Shown here: piece after piece, positions 4,998 to 11,036 of the stretch | Layout of the letters: each line of letters starts with the position of its first letter | Position numbering within the stretch: position 1 is the stretch's first letter | Assembly: GCA_026707335.1 (NCBI GenBank) | Contig: JAPOXB010000235.1 | Location: 1 to 11,036 of the forward strand | Direction: 5' to 3' | Length of the DNA stretch: 11,036 nucleotides | DNA from: Chloroflexota bacterium | GTDB taxonomy: Bacteria; Chloroflexota; Dehalococcoidia; Bin125 | Translations under genes and position numbers: made by a program | Notes under the pieces: model-generated | Seen by the model: only the letters and a program-made list of their open reading frames with translations | Told to the model about the DNA's origin: nothing | Databases searched by the model: none

Positions 4998-5384
4998 ATG
5001 CCGACCGACGATTCCGCCGCCGTGACCGACCACTTGGCTCAGGCCCAGGAGCACCTGGAGCGGGCCCGGCAGCACCTTGCCGCCGGCCGTCTGCACAAGG
5101 CGTCGCGGAAGGGCTGGCGGGCCGCGGAGCACATGGCGAAAGCCGTCGCGCAGGCTCAAGGCTGGGAGTATGAGAGGCACGAGCACTTCAGCGTCGTGCT
5201 CAACAATGCCTACGGTCTGACCGGAGATGACGGTGTGCGCGTACTGCGCGCCATCGCCAACGAGTTGCACGGCAATCACTACCGGCGCAAGCGGCACCTC
5301 CATGCCGACCTCATCGGCGAGGACATCGAGCGTATGGCGCAACTGCTGGAGTTGCTGGCCCCGCTGACCACGCCGTCCCGCTAG
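4998..5384 (+). CDS. HEPN / PaREP1-like small helical protein
   Basis: 128 residues, cytoplasmic, all-helical in appearance. The pattern fits the PaREP1/PaREP8 branch of the HEPN superfamily: an N-terminal helix (AQAQEHLERARQHLAAGRLH), a second helix KASRKGWRAAEHMAKAVAQA, then HEHFSVVLNNAYGL, RAIANELHGNHY, and a last helix (IGEDIERMAQLLELLAPL). HEPN proteins include RNases of toxin-antitoxin and defence systems, but PaREP1-type members mostly have no known function. An Arg/His cluster RRKRHLH (96-102) at the start of the last helix could supply an R-x4-6-H type motif; this is suggestive only. No nucleotidyltransferase partner or antitoxin lies beside it. The ATG follows GAGGAG by ten bases. 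It converges on the carboxyltransferase gene with seven bases between stops and no visible terminator. Confidence 0.65.
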   Translation: MPTDDSAAVTDHLAQAQEHLERARQHLAAGRLHKASRKGWRAAEHMAKAVAQAQGWEYERHEHFSVVLNNAYGLTGDDGVRVLRAIANELHGNHYRRKRHLHADLIGEDIERMAQLLELLAPLTTPSR

Positions 5385-5391
5385 CGCCGCT

Positions 5392-6942
5392 CTACGGCCG
5401 CATCTCCGTCCAGGACGAGGGCCCCGTCTCGCGCAGGGGCGCGGCCAGGTTGGCGAACTCGCAGAGCAGCGGCCGCGTGTCGCGCGGGTCGATGATCTCC
5501 TCGATCCAGAACGTCTCCGCCGATCGGAAGGGCGACTGCAGGCGCGTCAGCCGCTGCTCGATCTCGGCCAGCTTGGCCGCGCGGTCCTCCGCCGCGTCGA
5601 GGTCGGCGCGGTAGGCCGCCTCGATGCCGCCCTCCAGCGGCAGCGACCCCCAGTGCCCCGAGGGCCAGGCGTAGCGATAGCTGAGCCGGCCGCCCGGTTG
5701 GTGCGCCGCGCCCGCCACGCCGAAGGCGTTGCGCACGATCACCGCGCACCAGGGCGTCGTGGCCTGCCAGATGGCCGCGATGGCGCGCGCGCCGTGCCGG
5801 ATCGTCGCCTGCTCCTCGGCCTGCCGGCCGATGAGGAAGCCGGGGCAGTCGACCAGGTGCACGACCGGCAGGTGGAAGGTCTGCGCCAGGTCGACGAAGC
5901 GGATGATCTTGTCGCACGTATCGGCCGTCCAGGCGCCGCCGTAGTGGTAGGGGTCGCCGGCCATCAGCGCGACCGGCCAGCCGTCGAGCCGCGCCAGCCC
6001 CGTCAGGATGGCGCGCCCGAAGTCGCGCCCCATCTCGAAGAACGAGCCGCGGTCGACCACCGCCTCGACGATGGCGCGCATCTTGTAGGGCTTGCGCAGG
6101 TCACGCGGGACGGCGCTCAGCAGGAACGGCTCGCGGCGCTCCGGGTCGTCGTTCCGGGGCCCCCGCGGCGGCGTCTCGTGGACCGACGACGGCAGGTACG
6201 AGAGGAAGCGCCGTGCGTAGTCGAACGCCTCCTCCTCCGACGCCGCCGCCTGATCGACCGCGCCGCTGCGGGTGTGGGTGCGCGTGCCACCCAGGTCCTG
6301 CTTGTCGACGTCCTGGCCGATGCGCTGCACGACCGGCGGCCCCGCCACGAACAGCGCCCCCGTGCCCTCGACCAGCACCGAGTAGTGCGTGGTCGCCAGG
6401 TCGGCCGCGCCCAGCCCCGCCACCGAGCCCAGCCCCAGCCCCACCCGCGGCACGACGCCCAAGTTGCGCACCGCCATCTCCCAGCCGGCCAGCCCGGGCA
6501 CGTTGGCCCGCCCCGTCGTCTCGATCGTCTTCACCGAGCCGCCGCCGCCCGACCCCTCGACCAGCCGCACCAGCGGCAGGCGCAGGTCGTGCGCCATCCG
6601 CTCCGCCAGGTCGTGCTTCTCCTTGATGTTCGCGTCGGCCGAACCGCCCCGCACCGTGAAGTCGTCGCCCGCCACGATCACCGGCCGCCCGTCGATCCGA
6701 CCCCGCCCGAAGACGAAGTTCGCCGGCGTCAGGTCGGTCAGTTCGCCGTCGTCGTCGTACTCGGCGACGCCCGCGATGGCGCCGATCTCGTGGAAGGAGC
6801 CCGCGTCGAGCAGCCGGTCGATGCGCTCGCGCACCGTCAGCCGGCCGCCCGCGTGCTGCCGCGCGACCTTCTCGGCGCCGCCCATGCGTCGGGCCAGCGC
6901 CTCGCGACGGCGCAGCTCGTCGAGTTCCGGCTGCCAGTCCAT
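5392..6942 (-). CDS. Acyl-CoA carboxylase, carboxyltransferase (beta) subunit, divergent
   Basis: 516 residues, the usual size for PccB/MmdA-type subunits. These move a carboxyl group from biotin to an acyl-CoA (propionyl-, methylcrotonyl- or related) in the cytoplasm, working with a biotin carboxylase/biotin carrier subunit not present here. Two crotonase-like halves are visible. The N-terminal half has FTVRGGSADANIKEKHDLAERMA (split around 95-117), EGSGGGGS (129-136, in place of the common SGGARIQEG) and GGTRTHTRSG (218-227). The C-terminal half has VDCPGFLIG (364-372) and RNAFGVAGAA (404-413, where RKAYGGAY is common), then AWPSGHWGSLPLEGG (425-439). The last two differ from classical PccB, so the acyl substrate is open. 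The start at 6942 is favoured by GGGAGA shortly upstream and a TATGAT at 6986-6991; an in-frame ATG 27 codons earlier lacks a ribosome-binding site and encodes an unrelated peptide. Confidence 0.88.
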   Translation of the reverse strand: MDWQPELDELRRREALARRMGGAEKVARQHAGGRLTVRERIDRLLDAGSFHEIGAIAGVAEYDDDGELTDLTPANFVFGRGRIDGRPVIVAGDDFTVRGGSADANIKEKHDLAERMAHDLRLPLVRLVEGSGGGGSVKTIETTGRANVPGLAGWEMAVRNLGVVPRVGLGLGSVAGLGAADLATTHYSVLVEGTGALFVAGPPVVQRIGQDVDKQDLGGTRTHTRSGAVDQAAASEEEAFDYARRFLSYLPSSVHETPPRGPRNDDPERREPFLLSAVPRDLRKPYKMRAIVEAVVDRGSFFEMGRDFGRAILTGLARLDGWPVALMAGDPYHYGGAWTADTCDKIIRFVDLAQTFHLPVVHLVDCPGFLIGRQAEEQATIRHGARAIAAIWQATTPWCAVIVRNAFGVAGAAHQPGGRLSYRYAWPSGHWGSLPLEGGIEAAYRADLDAAEDRAAKLAEIEQRLTRLQSPFRSAETFWIEEIIDPRDTRPLLCEFANLAAPLRETGPSSWTEMRP

Positions 6943-6985
6943 GCCGTGTCTCCCGTCCGGCCGCGCCGTCGTCGCGCCGCCCGCG

Positions 6986-6991
6986 ATCATA
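6986..6991 (-). promoter_or_regulatory. Candidate -10 element (TATGAT) of the carboxyltransferase gene
   Basis: On the minus strand TATGAT, one base from consensus, lies 43 bases before the ATG at 6942. It fits the TATGCT-type hexamers of the plus-strand genes. If used, the ATG at 7023 could not be in the message. No good -35 is seen. Confidence 0.4.
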
Positions 6992-7023
6992 CCGCCCGAC
7001 TCGTCGACGTAGCAGAAGTACAT
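6991..7023 (-). pseudogene. Possible DUF3800 N-terminal relic (MYFCYVDESGG)
   Basis: These 11 codons, in frame with the carboxyltransferase, read like the conserved opening of DUF3800 proteins (typically M-Y-hydrophobic-x-Y-hydrophobic-DESG). What follows (GMIAGGATTARP) no longer fits that family. No ribosome-binding site precedes the ATG. It is probably the remnant of a lost gene whose body was deleted; with so few residues, coincidence is possible. Confidence 0.35.
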
Positions 7024-7037
7024 GGCCCAAGACGCAA

Positions 7038-7063
7038 CTACGGCCGCCCGAGAGCGGCCGTAG
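7038..7063 (-). terminator. Hairpin terminator after the thiamine transporter operon
   Basis: CTACGGCCGC and GCGGCCGTAG form a perfect 10-bp stem around CCGAGA. On the minus strand it begins 61 bases after the thiQ stop and is followed by TTGCGTCTTGGG, a weak T-rich tail. It most likely ends the thiBPQ transcript before the carboxyltransferase gene. Confidence 0.55.
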
Positions 7064-7124
7064 GACGTGGCGTTCGGCCGAAGGCCTATGCGCCGGTGCG
7101 ATGTACTAGGGCAGGATACGCCCC

Positions 7125-8234
7125 CTACCCCTCCGGCGGCAGGACGCGGATCGACGCGGGGTCGAGGCGCACGCGCACGGCGTCGCCGACCTCCCAGCCG
7201 CCGCCGCCCGACGGCGGATCGACCGCGAAGGCCAACTCGGCCTCGCCGCTGCGCACGCGCAGGCGCACGCGGCGGCCCTGGAAGGCGCGCCCCACGACCT
7301 CGCCCGTCACCACGCTCTCGTCCGGCATGGGCGCGCCGCTCTCCTCCCCCGCCTCTGCCGGCTCGACGCGGGCGCGCTCGTCGCCGAGCAGCAGCGTGAC
7401 CGGCCCCGGCGCCGCGGCCGCGCTCGCGACGACGAACTCCCCCAGCGGCGTCCGCACCCGCGCCCGGCCGTCCCCCGACGGCGTCAGCTCGCCCGCCACG
7501 AGGTTCGTGCGGCCCAGGAAGCGCGCGACCCAGGCGTCGGCGGGGGCGCCGTAGATCTCCTCCGGCCGGCCCGACTGCCGCGCCAGCCCGCCCTCCATGA
7601 CCAGCACCCGGTCGGCCAGCGCGAAGGCCTCCTCCTGGTCGTGCGTGACGTAGATCGCCGTCAGGCCCTGCGAGCGCAAGATGTCGGCCAGCTCGGTCAG
7701 CAGCTCCTCGCGCAGCGCCCGGTCGAGCGCGCCCACCGGTTCGTCGAGCATCAGCAGCCGCGGCCGCGGCGCCAGCGAGCGGGCCAGCGCGACCCGCTGC
7801 CGCTCCCCGCCCGACAGTTCGTGCACCTTGCGCCCGCCGTAGCCCGACAGGCCGACCAGCGCCAGCATCTCGGCCACGCGATCGGCCCGCGCCGCGCCGC
7901 CCAGCCCCTGCATGCGCAGCCCGAAGGCGACGTTCGACTCCACGTCGAGGTGGGGGAACAGGGCGAGCTCCTGGAACATCAGGCCGATGCCGCGGCGGTG
8001 CGCGGGGACCGCGTCGATGCGGCGGCCGTCGAGCCAGACCTCGCCCGACTCGGCCCGCTCGAGCCCGGCGGTGACGCGCAGCAGCGACGTCTTGCCGCAG
8101 CCGCTGGGCCCGATGACGGCCGAGATCTCGCCCTCCGCCACCTCCAGCGACACCCCGCCCAAGGCCGGCGTCTCGCCGTAGCGCAGGCGCACGTCGCGCA
8201 CCGAGAGCAGCGGCGGCGCATCGGACCCGGCCAT
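7125..8234 (-). CDS. thiQ: Thiamine ABC transporter, ATP-binding protein
   Basis: 369 residues; the ATPase that powers uptake of thiamine or its phosphates at the cytoplasmic face of the membrane. All ABC motifs are present: Walker A GPSGCGKTS (42-50), Q-loop Gln88, signature LSGGERQ (140-146), Walker B LLMLDEP (160-166), D-loop region GALD (168-171) and switch His198. Residues from about 240 form a TOBE-type regulatory domain, which makes the protein longer than E. coli ThiQ (about 230 residues) and more like FbpC/PotA-type subunits. The ATG overlaps the permease stop by one base (TGATG), implying translational coupling and a shared transcript. Assignment to thiamine rests on the binding protein and gene order; sequence alone would also allow iron(III) or polyamine transport. 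Confidence 0.85.
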   Translation of the reverse strand: MAGSDAPPLLSVRDVRLRYGETPALGGVSLEVAEGEISAVIGPSGCGKTSLLRVTAGLERAESGEVWLDGRRIDAVPAHRRGIGLMFQELALFPHLDVESNVAFGLRMQGLGGAARADRVAEMLALVGLSGYGGRKVHELSGGERQRVALARSLAPRPRLLMLDEPVGALDRALREELLTELADILRSQGLTAIYVTHDQEEAFALADRVLVMEGGLARQSGRPEEIYGAPADAWVARFLGRTNLVAGELTPSGDGRARVRTPLGEFVVASAAAAPGPVTLLLGDERARVEPAEAGEESGAPMPDESVVTGEVVGRAFQGRRVRLRVRSGEAELAFAVDPPSGGGGWEVGDAVRVRLDPASIRVLPPEG

Positions 8235-9892
8235 CAGAACTCCCCCACGTCGCGGTAGCGCAGCCGCTCGATCAGCAGGAAGCCTAGGCCGCTCACCAGC
8301 ATCAGCACCACGCTCATCGCCAGCGCCGCTCCCAGCCGCTCCGCGCCCGCCAGCCCCAGGTAGCGGAAGATCGCGACGTTCATCGTCGCGTACTCGGGCC
8401 GCGAGAGCAGCAGCGCCGCGCCGAAGTCGCCGATCGAGATGGCGAAGGCGAACGTCGCGCCGACCAGCGTCGCGCGCGAGACGATGGGCAGGTCGATGCG
8501 GCGGAAGGTCTGCCGCGGCGAGGCGCCCAGCGTCGCCGCCGCCTCGCGCAGGCGCTCGTCGATGCCGCGCACGACGGCCAGCACGCTGCGCATCACGAAC
8601 GGATAGGCGATCAGCGTGTGCGCCACGACGATGATCATCCACGACGCGCGCAGGTCGAGCACGCCCGTGTCGAACGCGATCAGGATGCCGAAGGCCAGCG
8701 TGATCACCGAGACGCCCAGGGGCAGCATCGCCAGGGCGTCGGCGAGGGCGCGCCAGCGGCCCCGCGCCCGCGCGACGGCGAAGGCCAGCGCCGTGCCCAG
8801 CGGCACCGCGATCGCGACCGTCGTGGCGGCGAACCAGAGCGAGTTGGTCAGCGCCTCGGACAGCGAGACGAAGAACAGCTCGCCGCGGGTGTTGCTCTCC
8901 AGCCCCGCGTAGAAGCCGACGCCGTAGCCCTCGGCTCCCCGGAACGACCGCTCGACCAGCGCCAGCAGCGGCGCCCCCAGCCAGCAGAACACGACCGCGA
9001 AGTTGCCCCCGATCAGCAGCCGCTCGCGCCGCCCGCGCACGCGCCGCAAGGCCGACGCCTGCGGCTGCAGGTTGAGCGGCACGGCGCTGCGGGCCTGCAG
9101 CCGGGCGTAGGTCCACATCACCGCGAGCGTGAACACGATCTGCACGACCGCCAGCGCCGCCGCCAGCGGCAGCCGGAAGAGCCGCGCCGTGAGGTTGTAG
9201 ATCGTCGCGTCGAGCGTCGCGAACTGCGGCCCGCCCAGGATCAGCACGACGCCGAAGCTGGTGAAGCAGAACATGAAGACCAGCAGCGCCGAGGAGAGGA
9301 TCGCCGGCGCGATCTGGGGCAGCGTCACGCGGCGGAAGACCGCCAGCGGGCCCGCGCCCAGCATCCGCGCCGCCTCCTCGCTGCGCGGGTCGACGTTCGC
9401 CCACAGCGCCGACACCGTCCGCACGACGATCGTGTAGTTGTAGAAGGCGTGCGCCAGCAGGATCACGGTGATCGTGTTGAGCACGCGGATGGGCGGCTCG
9501 TCGAGGCCGAAGATCGCCTGCAGGGCCTCGTTGAGCGCGCCCGACGGCCCCAGCAGCGCCGTGAACGCGATCGCCACCACGACCACCGGCAGCACGAAGG
9601 GGATCGTCGTCAGCGCGCGGATGAGCGACTTGCCGGGGAAGTCGTAGCGCGCGAAGACGTAGGCGCTGGGCAGCCCCAGCGCCAGCGTCAGCGCCGTCGA
9701 GGCGAAGGCCTGCCAGGTCGTGAACCAGAGCCGGCCGAGGTAGAAGTCGTCGCCCAGCACCGTCTCGAACGGCGCCAGGCTGAACGCGCCGCCGGGCGCG
9801 AGGCTCTCGCTCAGGATCGCCGCCAGCGGGTAGACGAAGAACAGCGCCAGGAAGGCCAGCGCCGGGATCAGGACCAGCCGGCCGACCGTCAC
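8234..9892 (-). CDS. thiP: Thiamine ABC transporter, fused double-domain permease
   Basis: 552 residues with two binding-protein-dependent permease domains in one chain, as in ThiP and FbpB. Hydrophobic segments spread over both halves suggest about 12 membrane spans. Each half has the cytoplasmic EAA loop that docks to the ATPase: EEAARMLGAGPLAVFRRVTL (172-191) and EAAATLGASPRQTFRRIDLP (450-469). The start is GTG with GGAG eight bases before it; the nearest ATG upstream (9904-9906) is out of frame. The gene begins 39 bases after the thiB stop and its TGA overlaps the thiQ ATG. Length is close to E. coli ThiP (536 residues). Confidence 0.88.
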   Translation of the reverse strand: MTVGRLVLIPALAFLALFFVYPLAAILSESLAPGGAFSLAPFETVLGDDFYLGRLWFTTWQAFASTALTLALGLPSAYVFARYDFPGKSLIRALTTIPFVLPVVVVAIAFTALLGPSGALNEALQAIFGLDEPPIRVLNTITVILLAHAFYNYTIVVRTVSALWANVDPRSEEAARMLGAGPLAVFRRVTLPQIAPAILSSALLVFMFCFTSFGVVLILGGPQFATLDATIYNLTARLFRLPLAAALAVVQIVFTLAVMWTYARLQARSAVPLNLQPQASALRRVRGRRERLLIGGNFAVVFCWLGAPLLALVERSFRGAEGYGVGFYAGLESNTRGELFFVSLSEALTNSLWFAATTVAIAVPLGTALAFAVARARGRWRALADALAMLPLGVSVITLAFGILIAFDTGVLDLRASWMIIVVAHTLIAYPFVMRSVLAVVRGIDERLREAAATLGASPRQTFRRIDLPIVSRATLVGATFAFAISIGDFGAALLLSRPEYATMNVAIFRYLGLAGAERLGAALAMSVVLMLVSGLGFLLIERLRYRDVGEF

Positions 9893-9931
9893 GGCGCCGT
9901 CTCCATCGCCGGGGCCGCCCCGGCCGCGCGC

Positions 9932-11036
9932 CTACCGCACGACCGTGTCCGTCCACTCGTCGAGCCAGCGCTCCAGGTTCTCGGTCACCCGCGCGGCGTC
10001 GAGCTCGGCCGGCTGGGCCGGGATCTCGGCGAACTCCAGGAACTCCGGCGGCAGCGCCACGCCGCTCACGACCGGGTAGACGAACATGTTGAGCGGGATG
10101 TCGGCCTGGAACAGGTCGCCCAGCATGAAGTCGATGAAGGCCCGCGCCAGCGGCTCCTTGTCGGTGCCGCGCAGGATGCCCACGCCCTCGATCTGCAGGT
10201 AGCTGCCCCCCGGCACGATCAGGTTGCCCGTCGGCGACTCATCCAGCGCCGTCTCGGCGAAGATCACCTCCGCCGCCGGCGACGTCGCGTAGCTGTTGAC
10301 CAGCCAGGCGCCGCCGCCGTAGTGCGAGAACTGGGTGTAGTAGGCGTCGCTCCAGCCGGCGCTGACGATCACGTCGTTGGCCCGCATGTCGCGCCAGAAG
10401 TCGAGCCAGGTGTAGTCGCCGTCCTCGCCGAAGTAGGCGATCGTCACCAGCATGAACTGCAGGCCCGGCGACGACGTGTTCGGGTCCTCGACCGCCACCC
10501 GGCCGCGCCACGTCTCCGAGGTCAGCTCCTCCAGCGTCGTCGGGGCGGCGACGCCCGCCTCGGCCAGCGCCGCCTTGTCGTAGTTGAACAGCACGAATCC
10601 GAAGTCGACCGGCGTCACCCGGCCGCTGTCGTCGAAGATCAGCGACGGGTCGATGCCGGCCAGCGCCGCCGGGCGGTACTCCAGGAAGATGTCCTCCGCC
10701 AGCGCCCGCACATAGGAGACGTTGTCGACGCCGAAGAGCAGGTCGCCCTCGGGGTTGCCCTTGTTGAGGATGGCCCGGTTGAGCGCCTCGACCGCGTCGC
10801 CGAGCGGGGTCACCGCCACTGTCACGCCGTACTGCGCCGCGAAGGCCGCGATCGTCTCCTCCGAGATCCAGAAGCTGTCGTGCGTCAGCAGCACCAACTC
10901 CTCCCCGGCGAAGTCGGCCGCGGTGGGCTCGTCCTCCATGCCCTCCTCCGCGGCCATGACCGCGGCGGCGGCCAGCTCGGCCGCCTCGGCGGCGGCGGCT
11001 GACGCCTCCTGGGCGGCGGCGGCGGCCGCGGCGGCG
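9932..11036 (-). CDS. thiB: Thiamine ABC transporter, substrate-binding protein (5' end outside window)
   Basis: 367 residues are visible and the frame is open to the right edge, so the signal peptide lies outside. The first 26 visible residues are almost all Ala and Glu, probably a linker between a lipid anchor and the folded domain. The rest matches TbpA/ThiB along its length: LVLLTHDSFWISEE, DAVEALNRAILNKGNPEGDL, LLFGVDN, VTPVDFGFVLFNYDK, EDPNTSSPGLQF, GWSDAYYTQF, NSYATSPAAEV, GGSYLQIEGVG, FIDFMLGDLFQADIPLNMFV and a closing ENLERWLDEW. In E. coli TbpA the counterparts of NTSSPG and SYATSPA line the binding cleft. It captures thiamine or its phosphates outside the membrane and passes them to ThiP. 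Control signals, such as a TPP riboswitch, would lie beyond the right edge. Confidence 0.9.
   Translation of the reverse strand, partial: AAAAAAAAQEASAAAAEAAELAAAAVMAAEEGMEDEPTAADFAGEELVLLTHDSFWISEETIAAFAAQYGVTVAVTPLGDAVEALNRAILNKGNPEGDLLFGVDNVSYVRALAEDIFLEYRPAALAGIDPSLIFDDSGRVTPVDFGFVLFNYDKAALAEAGVAAPTTLEELTSETWRGRVAVEDPNTSSPGLQFMLVTIAYFGEDGDYTWLDFWRDMRANDVIVSAGWSDAYYTQFSHYGGGAWLVNSYATSPAAEVIFAETALDESPTGNLIVPGGSYLQIEGVGILRGTDKEPLARAFIDFMLGDLFQADIPLNMFVYPVVSGVALPPEFLEFAEIPAQPAELDAARVTENLERWLDEWTDTVVR

Noticed and set aside
7064..7124. TPP riboswitch or other thiamine control element near the transporter genes
   Set aside because: This gap is downstream of thiQ and shows no TPP-aptamer motifs. 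The real upstream region of thiB lies outside the window.
5653..7554. A 633-codon plus-strand open frame antisense to the carboxyltransferase and thiQ
   Set aside because: It is rich in Arg, Pro, Ala and His with no domain, and runs opposite two clearly recognisable genes. It is a by-product of high GC.
8618..11002. A 794-codon plus-strand open frame antisense to thiP and thiB
   Set aside because: Low-complexity Arg/Gln/His composition, no motif, and fully opposite well-matched genes; a GC-driven shadow.

Overview
This is a very GC-rich bacterial chromosomal window with densely packed genes, short promoters and Ala/Glu-rich lipoproteins. The gene set (a ThiBPQ transporter, a DUF2277 protein, lipoproteins beginning MRRLTVLL..LAACGG, a PaREP1/HEPN-like protein, a sortase and an acyl-CoA carboxyltransferase) looks to me like a Chloroflexota (Dehalococcoidia or Thermomicrobia-like) genome or MAG. 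That assignment is inference; no rRNA or other phylogenetic marker is present.

Layout of the plus-strand half. Positions 1-639 hold the C-terminal part of a ketopantoate reductase (PanE family). A small DUF2277 gene follows (674-877). Next come three tandem paralogous lipoprotein genes (888-1865, 1921-2676, 2735-3466). The repeated unit includes the 3' end of the DUF2277 gene: relics of its last codons, together with a TATGCT -10-like hexamer, sit before lipoproteins 2 and 3. A 563-base stretch without protein genes (3467-4029) follows. It contains two tandem copies, 189 bases apart, of an element of about 160 bases. Each copy has an extended -10 promoter, a predicted four-way-junction RNA and a perfect 10-bp terminal hairpin. 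Differences between the copies preserve base pairing, including one clear compensatory pair. Then come a sortase (4030-4929) and a small HEPN/PaREP1-like protein (4998-5384).

Layout of the minus-strand half. A 516-residue acyl-CoA carboxylase carboxyltransferase subunit (5392-6942) converges on the HEPN gene. Just upstream of it lies a short in-frame peptide that looks like the N-terminus of a DUF3800 protein, probably a relic. After a hairpin terminator comes a thiamine/thiamine-pyrophosphate ABC importer, transcribed right to left as thiB (open at the right edge), thiP and thiQ, with thiP and thiQ overlapping by one base.

Functionally, the right half is a complete thiamine uptake system apart from the 5' end of thiB and its upstream control region. 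The left half is mostly envelope-directed: three lipoproteins and a sortase. The most unusual content is the tandem structured-RNA pair and the lipoprotein triplication that carried part of a neighbouring gene with it.
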